Assembly (NCBI GenBank): GCA_965207945.1
Contig: OZ242303.1
Coordinates: 1,550,001 to 1,614,000 of the forward strand
Direction: 5' to 3'
Source of the DNA: JAAOII01 sp965207945
Lineage (GTDB): Bacteria; Pseudomonadota; Gammaproteobacteria; CBDBNL01; JAAOII01
Length of the DNA: 64,000 nucleotides
Shown: positions 34,618-43,556 of the stretch, in pieces
How positions within the stretch are numbered: position 1 is the first letter of the stretch
Layout of the letters: the number at the start of each line of letters is the position of its first letter
Translations under genes and position numbers: made by a program
Notes under the pieces: model-generated
Database searches by the model: none
Told to the model about the DNA's origin: nothing
The model's input: only the letters and a program-made list of their open reading frames with translations

Positions 34618-36567
34618 ATGCATCATATTCAAAAATTACCATCAGAACTTGCAGTCCAAATTGCCGCTGGCGAAGTGGTGGAAAGACCCGCTTCAATTGT
34701 AAAAGAATTAGTTGAGAATAGCTTAGATGCGGGGGCAACCAACATAGACGTTAAGATTGAGAATGGCGGAGCAACTCTCATAGAAGTCATGGATAACGGC
34801 AGTGGAATTCGCAAGGATGAACTAAGTTTGGCACTGGCAACTCACAGCACCAGTAAAATAAAAAACGCCGCTGATTTAGAATCAATAATGACATTGGGGT
34901 TTCGTGGTGAAGCATTGGCAAGCATGGCATCGGTCTCCAAATTAACTATCACCTCTCACCATCAAGATGAGGATGAGGCATGGTCTGTTGAGTCATCTGG
35001 TGGAAAAACGGAAGAAATTAAACCTGCAGCTCTCAGCAAAGGAACACGAGTAGTAGTGAAAGATCTTTTTTATAATACTCCTGCAAGACGAAAGTTTTTG
35101 CGGACTGCCGCAACCGAGTATCAGAATATAGAACAAACATTTATCCGCTTGGCTTTGGGTAATCACAACGTAGGATTTACATTATCGCGCAACGGCAAGA
35201 TCACTCATAAGCTATCGGCGCAAAGCGGCGACAGCAAAACAACAACTGCTATTAATGATGAAAGCAATAACAGTAGCACAAAAACATTAAGTTCACTGCG
35301 TCTTGAAGAACTGCTTGGCAGTGAATTAATTCAAAACTGGAATTTCTTTGATAATAATGCTGCGGGCTATAGATTACGAGGGTGGATAGTGGCACCGGCA
35401 TTTGCGCCTTCCAATACCAGGTCGCAGTTTCTGTATGTGAACGGGCGTTTTATTCGTGATAAAACCTTCTCCCATGCAGTTAAACGTGGCTATGGCGAAC
35501 GGCTTCATGGAGCGCGCATGCCTGCTTATGTTCTGTACTTGGATATGCCACCATCCGAAGTGGATGTTAATGTGCATCCAGGCAAATATGAAGTTAGGTT
35601 CCGCAATGGAAATCAAGTGCATAGTTTAGTGCGTGGCAGTATTTCAAAATCAGTGGTGCAAGAACCGGCACGGCAAAAAATGCATCTGCATACATCGCCT
35701 GCTGGTTCTGATAATATTCAACCAGGGCTAAATACTTATGGGAGGAAGGAAGGACGAGCGCCTAGCATTAATGATACCCCCCTGAACAACTCCCCCCTGA
35801 ACAATACCCTTACGAATTCCTTCAAAAGTTCACTCAAGAATTCTCACAAAAATTTCCACCAAATTAGAGAGTCATTAGATACACCCGCTTATGATGTCGC
35901 CTCTATTAAGAAATCCTTTAATGAGGAGAGGAATAAGTCGGCAGTTGAATATGCATCATCCAGTGCTGAGGGCTTCACACCACCGCTTGGCTATGCGGTT
36001 GCTCAAATGCATGGCATATATATTATTGCGATTAATTCAAAAGGCATAGTAGTAATAGATGCTCATGCAGCCCATGAACGAGTTGTATTTGAACAGATGA
36101 AAGAACAATGGAGCCGTAATAAACTTGAACAACAACCATTTTTGTTACCAATAATGATTAAGCTGTTACCTGCGGAAGTAGATTTTATTGCAGAAAATGC
36201 TGAGGCACTGCAAAAATGGGGATTACAATTACGCGTTATGGGCGGCGATCAGGTGGCGCTAGAGTCCATGCCCATAGTCCTTGAGAAAGAGAATGCCATT
36301 GAGATGGTGCGTAGTGTTTGTGAGGATTTGCGCGAGTATTCCGCCAGCGGAAATAATACAGATAACGAGTTAGCGGAGAAGATACTCGCTTCTATGGCTT
36401 GTCATGGTTCAGTACGCGCTAACCGTAACCTCAGTGTTGCAGAAATGAATGCTTTGTTGCGTCAGGTAGAGAAAACTAAATCAGGACATTTATGCAACCA
36501 CGGACGACCCACCTGGTTTCAAATTGAACGTTCAGATATAGACAAGAAGCTATTGCGGGGAATGTAA
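34618..36567 (+). CDS. mutL: DNA mismatch repair protein MutL (endonuclease-type)
   Basis: The 649-residue protein has the GHKL ATPase domain (QIAAGEVVERPASIVKELVENSLDAG; DNGSGI; GFRGEALASM), a transducer domain, a linker and the dimerisation domain. The C-terminal metal-binding endonuclease motif DxHA(x)2E(x)4E is present as DAHAAHERVVFE, and ACHGS and CNHGRPT also fit; this is the nicking MutL found where MutH is absent. The linker carries an in-frame 15-bp repeat (35770-35814). A TGCTATAAT extended -10 and a GAGGT ribosome site precede the ATG, but the -10 lies so close that the ribosome site may not be transcribed. Confidence 0.96.
   Translation: MHHIQKLPSELAVQIAAGEVVERPASIVKELVENSLDAGATNIDVKIENGGATLIEVMDNGSGIRKDELSLALATHSTSKIKNAADLESIMTLGFRGEALASMASVSKLTITSHHQDEDEAWSVESSGGKTEEIKPAALSKGTRVVVKDLFYNTPARRKFLRTAATEYQNIEQTFIRLALGNHNVGFTLSRNGKITHKLSAQSGDSKTTTAINDESNNSSTKTLSSLRLEELLGSELIQNWNFFDNNAAGYRLRGWIVAPAFAPSNTRSQFLYVNGRFIRDKTFSHAVKRGYGERLHGARMPAYVLYLDMPPSEVDVNVHPGKYEVRFRNGNQVHSLVRGSISKSVVQEPARQKMHLHTSPAGSDNIQPGLNTYGRKEGRAPSINDTPLNNSPLNNTLTNSFKSSLKNSHKNFHQIRESLDTPAYDVASIKKSFNEERNKSAVEYASSSAEGFTPPLGYAVAQMHGIYIIAINSKGIVVIDAHAAHERVVFEQMKEQWSRNKLEQQPFLLPIMIKLLPAEVDFIAENAEALQKWGLQLRVMGGDQVALESMPIVLEKENAIEMVRSVCEDLREYSASGNNTDNELAEKILASMACHGSVRANRNLSVAEMNALLRQVEKTKSGHLCNHGRPTWFQIERSDIDKKLLRGM
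35770..35814. repeat. 15-bp tandem repeat in the mutL linker
   Basis: Three consecutive 15-bp units read AATGATACCCCCCTG, AACAACTCCCCCCTG and AACAATACCCTTACG. They encode NDTPL, NNSPL and NNTLT in the linker between the ATPase and dimerisation domains, which tolerates length change. The core TTAATGATACCCCCCT also occurs in lutB (49760 region, minus strand). Confidence 0.85.
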
Positions 36568-36575
36568 AGTGTAAA

Positions 36576-36596
36576 GTTGCTTAATGATTAAGCGAC
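36576..36596. repeat. Inverted repeat between convergent mutL and topA
   Basis: GTTGCTTAAT (36576-36585) and ATTAAGCGAC (36587-36596) form near-perfect arms, with G-U pairing at one position, between the two gene ends. It may act as a bidirectional transcript end, but no clear T-tract flanks it. Confidence 0.45.
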
Positions 36597-36603
36597 TAAA
36601 TGC

Positions 36604-39180
36604 TTAGGCAACTTCCCAACGCTTGTTTTCATAAAATACTTTCTGCAGCGGTCTATTTTTTTCGTTCACTGACATAAGATAATTCTCTCCTTTCTTGCGA
36701 CTATAACGAATTTGAAGAAGATTGCCATCCTTATCTTCTGTCGGTCCGCCCAGTAAATAATGGAACTTTTTATCAAGCTGATCCTTATAGGGCACAAGCT
36801 CTTTAACATAAGGAGATCTGGTCTCTCTTTGCTTAGGAAAACCTGGCGCTGCAAGAAATAATCCCATTGCTCCTTCGCGAATCATATATGCGGATTGAGG
36901 ATACTTAGTGCAAGCGATAGTGGTTTGCACAGGACTCATTCTTGGCGGCGCCACCTGACCATTGCTGAGCACGCGCCTTTTATTATCGCATTCCTCATTA
37001 GAACAAGTAAAGTATTTGCCAAACCTTCCGCTCTGCATCTCCATTATCCCACCACACTTATCACATTCCAATTCTTCTGATTCTGGCACCTGAGCGCTAA
37101 AATCACCCTTCTCAATTTCCACCCCAGTACAATCTGGGCTATTCTCACAAATATGCAGTTTCTGTTTAGCATCAACAATATAATTTGACATAAAGGAATC
37201 ACATTTGGGACACTTCTTACGTGGCGCTGGCGGCGTATCCAATCCTGCATCTTCCTTCTCATTCTCAACATCAGTTACCTGGGTAGTAGATACAATATTA
37301 ATCGTTTTCTTGCACGGTTCTTTCTTATCATCGTAGCCAGAGCATCCTAAAAAGATGCCAGAGGCAGCAGTGCGGATTACCATATCACGCGAGCAAGTAG
37401 GACACTTAATCTTAGTTGCAACTGGAGTATTTGGCTTCATTCCGCCTTTTTCATCTTCCGCCTTCTCAAGCTTTTTAACAAAAGAAGCATAAAAATCATC
37501 TAAAACATTAGTCCATACTTTATTGCCGTTAGCTATACTATCCAAGGTATCTTCCATAGAAGCAGTAAAATCATATCCAAGCAAGTCAGGAAAACTATTG
37601 CTGAGGCGGTCAATTACTATTTCCGCCACCTTCTCGGCATAGAATTTTTTATTCGTCAATCTAACATAACCCCTATCTTGAATAGTGGAAATAATTGGAG
37701 CATACGTAGAGGGCCTGCCAATCTCAAGTTTTTCCATCTCTTTTACTAAAGATGCTTCTGTGTAACGTGGCGGCGGTTTGGTAAAATGTTGTTCAGGAAT
37801 AAATTTCTTTGCTTTAAGCAATTCATTTTCTTTCAAATCAGCTGGAAGGTCAATCTTGTCATTAGTTGAAGGAGGAACAACCTTAAGAAATCCGTCAAAC
37901 TCTAAAGCCCTGCCAGCTGCTTGTAATTCATATTTATCAGCAAGAGCGGTAATCTTAAGGCGGCGATAAATCGCATCCGTCATCTGACAAGCAAGAAAAC
38001 GCGCCCATATAAGGTGATATAAGCGTCTCTCGCTGGCTCCAATAGTCCCTGGCAGTCCTTCAGCTGGCAAGTTGACATTACTTGGACGAATCGCCTCATG
38101 GGCTTCCTGCGCCTTCTTTGCTGAGCTACGATAATAACGGGTATTCTCTGGCAGATATTTAGCGCCATATTCCTTACTAATATGAGCACGGCACTGTTCC
38201 AAAGAAGAGCTGCTAAGATTAAACGAATCGGTCCGCATATAAGTGATGTACCCTGCTTCATATAATTTCTGCGCCGCTATCATAGTACGTTTCACACTAA
38301 AACCAAGACGAGTACTCGCAGCTTGTTGCAAGGTGGAAGTTATGAATGGTGGAGGTGGGCTGGATTTCTGCGTACTCTCTTTTACATCTTGCACTACAAT
38401 TTCTGCCGTTTTCAAATCTGCCAATGCCTTATCCGATTCTTTTTGAGATGTTGGCTTAAACGCTTTTTTATTGTATTTAAGCACTTCCATAATGAAGTTA
38501 TCTTTACGTGGAGTTGACACTTCCACTTCCATAGTCCAGAATTCTTCAGGAATAAATTTTCTTATTTCACGCTCTCTTTCGGTTATGAGTTTTACCGCCA
38601 CTGATTGCACTCTCCCTGCGGATAAACCCCGCGCAACCTTCTTCCACAAAAGCGGAGAAAGCATGTAACCTACAACTCTATCAAGAAAGCGCCGTGCCTG
38701 CTGAGCTTGCACCTTATCATCATTGATTTTTTCAGGTTTATCAAATGATTTTTTAATCGCGTCTTTAGTAATTTCAGTAAAAGTGACTCGTCTGTATTTC
38801 TTATCCTTTCCCAACAGATAAGCAAGGTTCCAAGCAATTGCTTCACCTTCTCGGTCCAAGTCAGTTGCTAAGTATATGTCTTTGGAGGTTTTAGCCAATC
38901 CCTGCAATTCTTTTATCACCTTTTCTTTACCAGGCAGGATTTCGTATCTCGCTTCCCAATTTTTATAAGGATTAACCCCCATAGAGCGAATTAACTTAGC
39001 GTATTTTTTACCTTTAGGCGGAACCTCAGGGAGAGCTAATGTTGTCTTCTTTCCCTTGCCACCTTTCGGCAGGTCTCTAATATGACCTATGCAAGAGCGA
39101 ACAACATAGTCGCTGCCTAAGTACTTGTTGATGGTCTTCGCCTTAGCGGGGGACTCTACTATTACTAATGATTTTTCCAT
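36604..39180 (-). CDS. topA: DNA topoisomerase I
   Basis: The 858-residue enzyme relaxes negative supercoils. The start at 39180 (MEKSLVIVESPAKAKTINKYLG) matches the TOPRIM start of the family; the frame remains open 30 codons upstream but that stretch resembles no TopA. The active-site Tyr sits in YITYMRTDS. The C-terminus holds three Cys4 zinc ribbons (CPTCSRDM, CPKCDSFM and CDKCGGIM with their partner pairs) plus a final lysine-rich segment. Size is normal for the gammaproteobacterial type I enzyme. Confidence 0.96.
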   Translation of the reverse strand: MEKSLVIVESPAKAKTINKYLGSDYVVRSCIGHIRDLPKGGKGKKTTLALPEVPPKGKKYAKLIRSMGVNPYKNWEARYEILPGKEKVIKELQGLAKTSKDIYLATDLDREGEAIAWNLAYLLGKDKKYRRVTFTEITKDAIKKSFDKPEKINDDKVQAQQARRFLDRVVGYMLSPLLWKKVARGLSAGRVQSVAVKLITEREREIRKFIPEEFWTMEVEVSTPRKDNFIMEVLKYNKKAFKPTSQKESDKALADLKTAEIVVQDVKESTQKSSPPPPFITSTLQQAASTRLGFSVKRTMIAAQKLYEAGYITYMRTDSFNLSSSSLEQCRAHISKEYGAKYLPENTRYYRSSAKKAQEAHEAIRPSNVNLPAEGLPGTIGASERRLYHLIWARFLACQMTDAIYRRLKITALADKYELQAAGRALEFDGFLKVVPPSTNDKIDLPADLKENELLKAKKFIPEQHFTKPPPRYTEASLVKEMEKLEIGRPSTYAPIISTIQDRGYVRLTNKKFYAEKVAEIVIDRLSNSFPDLLGYDFTASMEDTLDSIANGNKVWTNVLDDFYASFVKKLEKAEDEKGGMKPNTPVATKIKCPTCSRDMVIRTAASGIFLGCSGYDDKKEPCKKTINIVSTTQVTDVENEKEDAGLDTPPAPRKKCPKCDSFMSNYIVDAKQKLHICENSPDCTGVEIEKGDFSAQVPESEELECDKCGGIMEMQSGRFGKYFTCSNEECDNKRRVLSNGQVAPPRMSPVQTTIACTKYPQSAYMIREGAMGLFLAAPGFPKQRETRSPYVKELVPYKDQLDKKFHYLLGGPTEDKDGNLLQIRYSRKKGENYLMSVNEKNRPLQKVFYENKRWEVA

Positions 39181-39197
39181 AATCTTATAAGAACTAA

Positions 39198-39641
39198 TTA
39201 TATCTTTGTTATTTGTAAAGAAAGCAAACGTTGCCACAAAACAATTGGCTGTATAACATAAAGCCACCAATAGTAGGCAACAACACCAATCAAAGCAAGC
39301 ATTATAATACCAAACTCACTCATACTGAAGGCATAATGTCCCACAGCGGTTAATATAACAAAAATTAATAATGGTGTGAAATAAACCGTAAACATTAAAA
39401 TAGCTGGCAGGTTCTCGGGACAAGATATAAGCAGATTATCTCCTTGGTGGTAGTTGTGTCCTTGTTTCATATCAAGGGGGAAACTTCTGTCGTAACGTGA
39501 GAATATATTAAATAATCTACTGCGACAGCCACCGCCTGCATTGCACAAAGAACAGCTGTCACAGGAGTTAACCTTCACCCATACCTTCTTAGCAGTTGAT
39601 TCAACCACTAAAACCTGCGCTGTTATTAAATTTTCTTGCAT
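39198..39641 (-). CDS. RseC/SoxR-reducing-system-type membrane protein
   Basis: The 147-residue product has the family N-terminus with clustered cysteines (CDSCSLCNAGGGC at about 28-40, candidate iron-sulfur or metal ligands) and two transmembrane helices (about 80-100 and 106-130) near the middle and end. Matches RseC/RsxC-associated proteins, in which the C-terminal helices anchor to the inner membrane. The exact role is unsettled. It lies 17 bp upstream of topA on the same strand. Confidence 0.82.
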   Translation of the reverse strand: MQENLITAQVLVVESTAKKVWVKVNSCDSCSLCNAGGGCRSRLFNIFSRYDRSFPLDMKQGHNYHQGDNLLISCPENLPAILMFTVYFTPLLIFVILTAVGHYAFSMSEFGIIMLALIGVVAYYWWLYVIQPIVLWQRLLSLQITKI

Positions 39642-39664
39642 ATACTAATTAATCCCTTCATTCG

Positions 39665-39758
39665 CATAATTATATGTGCTATTTCAATTAATTCAATAAT
39701 ACATAATTATATGTTTTAAACTTCCCTAATAATTATATGCAAAACAACATATAATTAT
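39665..39758. promoter_or_regulatory. Four copies of an AT-rich 12-mer between rseC-like and cysC genes
   Basis: CATAATTATATG occurs at 39665-39676 and 39702-39713, the near copy ATAATTATATG at 39729-39739, and an inverted copy CATATAATTAT at 39748-39758. Centre-to-centre distances are not constant. The cluster lies in the divergent intergenic region just before cysC, where regulator binding is likely, although AT-rich sequence alone could produce some copies. Confidence 0.55.
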
Positions 39759-39762
39759 CATA

Positions 39763-40395
39763 ATGGACAAAAATTATGAACATAACGGCACGCGTAATTT
39801 AGTTATTGCCAAAGCGAAAGTTACCAAACTGCAAAGAGGGCAGCAAAAAAACCAACGACCAGGAGTGATTTGGCTTACTGGAATTAGCGGAGCAGGCAAA
39901 ACAACCATCTCTATGGCATTAGATGAAATACTAACCAAACAAAATTTTCACACTTATGTGCTAGATGGAGATAATATCCGTGGCGGACTTAATAAGGACT
40001 TGAATTTCTCTGATGAAAGCAGGCATGAAAATGTACGGCGGGTAGGAGAGGTAGCAAAACTCCTGGCTGATGCAGGGCTACTGGTGTTGGTGGCGCTAAT
40101 CTCACCTTTTCGCGCTGACAGGCAAACTGTGCGCGAGATTATGCCGCATGGAGAGTTTGTGGAAGTGTATATTAAGGCAACAGTTGAAGAATGTGAAAAA
40201 CGCGACCCCAAGAAATTTTATGCAAAAGCGCGCAGTGGTAAGATTGCCAAGTTTACTGGAATCACATCTATATATGAGGAACCGTTAAATCCTGAACTTA
40301 TAGTTGATACAGAGCAAGCGACTCCCGCAGAATCAGTTCAAGAATTGCTAAGCTATTTACAGGAAAATGATTTTTTACAACACACTGATAAGTAG
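39763..40395 (+). CDS. cysC: Adenylylsulfate (APS) kinase CysC
   Basis: The 210-residue enzyme phosphorylates APS to PAPS. Visible motifs are Walker A GISGAGKTT (40-48), the APS-binding LDGDNIRGGLNKDLNFSDESRHENVRRVGEVAKLL, and the FRADRQTVR loop. The N-terminal 35 residues form a short extension before the P-loop. No cysDN sulfurylase genes are adjacent. It is 27 bp upstream of cysQ on the same strand, giving a PAPS synthesis/turnover pair. Confidence 0.94.
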   Translation: MDKNYEHNGTRNLVIAKAKVTKLQRGQQKNQRPGVIWLTGISGAGKTTISMALDEILTKQNFHTYVLDGDNIRGGLNKDLNFSDESRHENVRRVGEVAKLLADAGLLVLVALISPFRADRQTVREIMPHGEFVEVYIKATVEECEKRDPKKFYAKARSGKIAKFTGITSIYEEPLNPELIVDTEQATPAESVQELLSYLQENDFLQHTDK

Positions 40396-40422
40396 AGTCA
40401 CAAAGTTGTGGATTTATAGCTG

Positions 40423-41241
40423 ATGATAAAAATTATTGACAAAGGCGTGCCAGCCAAAGAGATTATTCAAGCAACAGAAGTGGCGGGCGCTAAAATAATG
40501 AGCTTTTATGATAGTGCTTATAAAATAACCACTAAAGATGATAACTCACCGCTTACCGAAGCGGATATTGCCTCTCATGATATTCTTAATGAAGCATTGC
40601 CTGCCTTCATAGACATTCCCATGCTATCAGAAGAAAAGGAAGTCCCGTGGGAAGAGCGTAAACAGTGGCAGAAGTTCTGGCTGATAGACCCTCTTGACGG
40701 AACTAAGGGCTTCATAAAAAGAAGCGATGATTTCACTATCAACATAGCCATCATTGAAGAACAAAAACCTATATTTGGACTTCTTTATCTGCCAGTTACT
40801 AAAGAGATGTATTGCGCGGCACGTGGGCAAGGAGCATTTAGACGTGGCGCTGAAGGGTGGGAGAAGATAACCGTTATGTCTCCGCAGAGCAGTCGTCTAA
40901 TAGTAGCTGGTAGCAGCCACCACTACAGCCCTAAAATGCAAGATTTCATCCAAAGGATTAATCACAAGGATTTTATCGCTGCGGGCAGCGCCCTTAAATT
41001 CACGCGAGTTGCAGAAGGTGGCGTAATGCTATACCCCAGATTTAACCCCACTTCATTATGGGATACTGCAGCAGGTCAGTGTTTGGTGGAAGAGGCAGGC
41101 GGCAAAGTAGTGGATTCGCAAATGCGTCCACTATTATATAATTTTCGCGCCGACACTCTAAACCCAAGTTTCATTGCCCACGCTTATGATGATGGGAAAT
41201 GGAGCAAGCACTGGCAAGAAGTGGCAGCTACTAAACAATAA
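40423..41241 (+). CDS. cysQ: 3'(2'),5'-bisphosphate nucleotidase CysQ
   Basis: The 272-residue lithium-sensitive phosphatase family member removes the 3' phosphate from PAP or PAPS. Motifs are EEKEVPWEER, the DPLDGTKGFI metal-binding site (about 86-95), and WDTAAGQCLVEEAGG (about 215-230). It sits next to cysC, so it probably balances PAPS and recycles PAP. Its 3' end overlaps the converging uppP gene by 11 bp. Confidence 0.94.
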   Translation: MIKIIDKGVPAKEIIQATEVAGAKIMSFYDSAYKITTKDDNSPLTEADIASHDILNEALPAFIDIPMLSEEKEVPWEERKQWQKFWLIDPLDGTKGFIKRSDDFTINIAIIEEQKPIFGLLYLPVTKEMYCAARGQGAFRRGAEGWEKITVMSPQSSRLIVAGSSHHYSPKMQDFIQRINHKDFIAAGSALKFTRVAEGGVMLYPRFNPTSLWDTAAGQCLVEEAGGKVVDSQMRPLLYNFRADTLNPSFIAHAYDDGKWSKHWQEVAATKQ

Positions 41242-42019
41242 AAATAATCAAGACAACCCCCAACAACAGCCGATAAATCACAAACGGAATTATTCCCACT
41301 TTTGCCAACAAGCGGAAAAATATTCCTATGGTTAAATAAGCAAACAATGCCGCAAGGGCTGCCCCCCATAAAGCAACAAATAAATTACCTTGCTCACCTT
41401 CAAGCACCAAACGTAATATTCCATATAAAAAAGCCGCTCCTATTACTGGCAACGACAGCAGGAATGAAAGTCGTGCCGCGCTTTGCGGTGTGTAGCCAGC
41501 GAACAAAGCGAAGGTAATGGTAATCCCAGAGCGTGAAACCCCAGGAACTAAAGCAAAAATCTGACAAATACCACATAGCACTATTACCCATGGTGAAAGA
41601 CGTTGCTTAGCTTTAATCCCCCTGCTTGCCAGCCATAATAATATGCCAAAGGCAATAGTAGTGGCGGCAATAACTTCAACGCTACGCAATTTGGTAGCTA
41701 TAAAGTCATAGAAAAAGTAGCCGCTGGCTAACACCGGTATACTACCCAGCAAAATGAAAAACGCTACCCGGCGTTCCTCTGCCGCCTGCGGTTTTCGCCA
41801 TCCGCTGCTACAAGCAGCAAGCATTGCCAGAATATCTTTACGGAAATAAATTGTAACTGCCAACAGAGTGCCTCCATGCACTGCAGTATCAAACATTAGC
41901 CCTTGGTCATGAATATCAAACAGCTGCGCTGGCAGAATAAGATGCGCCGAGCTGGATATAGGAAGAAACTCAGTTATCCCCTGAATGACAGCCAATACTG
42001 AAGCAATAATTAATTCCAT
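41231..42019 (-). CDS. uppP: Undecaprenyl-diphosphatase UppP (BacA)
   Basis: The 262-residue integral membrane enzyme regenerates undecaprenyl phosphate for peptidoglycan and surface polysaccharide synthesis. It shows the family motifs GITEFLPISSSAHLIL (about 14-29), the acidic/basic hydrophilic loop, and GVSRSGITITFALFAGY (about 158-174), and several hydrophobic helices. Length fits (about 265-275). Its 3' end overlaps cysQ by 11 bp and it begins immediately after the waaC stop codon. Confidence 0.96.
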   Translation of the reverse strand: MELIIASVLAVIQGITEFLPISSSAHLILPAQLFDIHDQGLMFDTAVHGGTLLAVTIYFRKDILAMLAACSSGWRKPQAAEERRVAFFILLGSIPVLASGYFFYDFIATKLRSVEVIAATTIAFGILLWLASRGIKAKQRLSPWVIVLCGICQIFALVPGVSRSGITITFALFAGYTPQSAARLSFLLSLPVIGAAFLYGILRLVLEGEQGNLFVALWGAALAALFAYLTIGIFFRLLAKVGIIPFVIYRLLLGVVLIIFIV

Positions 42020-43102
42020 TTATTTTATGTGTTGTATAACCACATCAGCAGTTACTTGAGGATGCGCCTCGCATCTAAGCATGGATGAGGCAGAAGAAAA
42101 TAATTTATTTTGAGGAGGAGAATGTCTTTTTAATTTAGGGTTATTGGCAACCGTTAGATTAATTGCATTATTTCCATAACAGCCAAAAATTAACGGGTCG
42201 CTTACTAAGTAAATAGCAATTGTGCGCAAGCCCAATGCAGTGGCAAGATGTGCCAGCCCAGTATCCAACGAAATAACCGCATTGCAATTAAGCATAACCT
42301 GCGCAATTTCCCTTATGCTAAGACGCGGTAAAATATCACAATTAGATTCATATCCCTCTGCCAATTTATGCGCATGCGCTCTTTCATTATCACTATGTCC
42401 CGGCAAAATACATTGATAGCCGCTTGTCGACAACACAGCAATTAAATCTTGCCAAAAATCATCAGGTAACTCCTTTTGTTTTTGGCTCGCTTTATGACAC
42501 AAAAATACTTTTTGCTTGGTTGATGAAACACTGGTAATCTGATTTTCTTTACTTTTTAGACGCGATAAATCAATTCCATAATCACAATCACTTATGTCTG
42601 CTGCGTAGCCCAAAGATGCCGCGCAGAGTTTCATCATAAGCGGGACTTTGTGTTGCCGCCCATCATGCCCCTGCTGCCCATTATATAAGCTTAATTCGTC
42701 TGCTGTAATAGTGTGCTTCTCATCATAATACAATGACGCGAAAGGGTCTCTCCCTTTGGCAAATCCATGGAAAACAGCGCCTATTCCTTTGCCCACCAAA
42801 GCGCTTTTTAACAATGATTGCGCATCTATCGCAACATCATAATCTTGCTCTTTAAGTTGCTGCTTCAGCTGACGCCATTGAGCATAATTGCGCTTAACGG
42901 CAAATGGCTCCCGCTTCCATTTACGCCATTTAGTTATTCTTATGTTCGTCACTGCGTGATGCAGTAAAGGCAAGGAAGAGAACTCTTCCTCTACAGCCCA
43001 GTCAATTTGCGCTTGAGGGAAATGTTTATGAATCTGTGATACTGCAGGAAAAGTATGGACTATATCTCCCAAAGAGGTGGTTTTGATAACAAGTATTTTC
43101 AC
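42020..43102 (-). CDS. waaC: Lipopolysaccharide heptosyltransferase I (WaaC-type)
   Basis: The 360-residue GT-B enzyme adds the first heptose to Kdo in LPS. The start matches the family: MKILVIKTTSLGDIVHTFPAVSQIHKHFPQAQIDWAVEEEF, followed by VFLCHKASQKQKE and the SLDTGLAHLATALGLRTIAIY acceptor region. C-terminal residues are degenerate and basic. The gene overlaps the dut stop by 4 bp. Its presence indicates a heptose-containing LPS inner core. Confidence 0.9.
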   Translation of the reverse strand: MKILVIKTTSLGDIVHTFPAVSQIHKHFPQAQIDWAVEEEFSSLPLLHHAVTNIRITKWRKWKREPFAVKRNYAQWRQLKQQLKEQDYDVAIDAQSLLKSALVGKGIGAVFHGFAKGRDPFASLYYDEKHTITADELSLYNGQQGHDGRQHKVPLMMKLCAASLGYAADISDCDYGIDLSRLKSKENQITSVSSTKQKVFLCHKASQKQKELPDDFWQDLIAVLSTSGYQCILPGHSDNERAHAHKLAEGYESNCDILPRLSIREIAQVMLNCNAVISLDTGLAHLATALGLRTIAIYLVSDPLIFGCYGNNAINLTVANNPKLKRHSPPQNKLFSSASSMLRCEAHPQVTADVVIQHIK

Positions 43103-43554
43103 TTACTGCCAGTATGACCATAGCCGCCGCTACCGCGCGTAGTTGCCTCAAACTCTTCCACTATCTCAAACTCTGTTTGGCACACTGGCACAATTACCAG
43201 TTGCGCCAATCTCTCGTTGGTGTCAATTGTTTGCGTTTCTATGCCGCGATTCCAGCAAGAAATAATTAGCTCTCCCTGATAATCAGAATCTATTAAGCCA
43301 ACACTATTACCAAGCACCAACCCCCTTTTATGCGCCATCCCTGAACGTGGCAAAATAATCGCAGCATAAGCAGGATCTTCCACATAAATAGCAATTCCAG
43401 TTGTCAGCATCTTGCACTCTCCAGGTTCAATAACGCATTTTTCATCAAGTAGCACGCGCAAGTCCATTCCCGCAGAACCTGGAGTTGCATAGCTCGGCAG
43501 CATGTCCGCTGTTAATCTCTTATCAAGAATTTTTACTTTTATCTTACTTGTCAT
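43099..43554 (-). CDS. dut: dUTP diphosphatase
   Basis: The 151-residue trimeric enzyme hydrolyses dUTP to dUMP. All five family motifs are visible: TPGSAGMDLR, GIAIYVEDP, RSGMAHKRGLVLGNSVGLIDSDY, GELIISCWNRG and the C-terminal arm RGSGGYGHTGSK. Length is normal. It is 3 bp from coaBC, forming the common coaBC-dut pair. Confidence 0.97.
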   Translation of the reverse strand: MTSKIKVKILDKRLTADMLPSYATPGSAGMDLRVLLDEKCVIEPGECKMLTTGIAIYVEDPAYAAIILPRSGMAHKRGLVLGNSVGLIDSDYQGELIISCWNRGIETQTIDTNERLAQLVIVPVCQTEFEIVEEFEATTRGSGGYGHTGSK

Positions 43555-43556
43555 TT

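Noticed and set aside
36576..36596. Rho-independent terminator between mutL and topA
   Set aside because: The arms pair but no T-tract follows on either side, so I list it only as an inverted repeat.
39180..39270. Upstream extension of topA to 39270
   Set aside because: The 30 extra residues are Cys- and Phe-rich with no family resemblance, and they overlap rseC. MEKSLVIVESPAKAKTINKYLG is the usual start.
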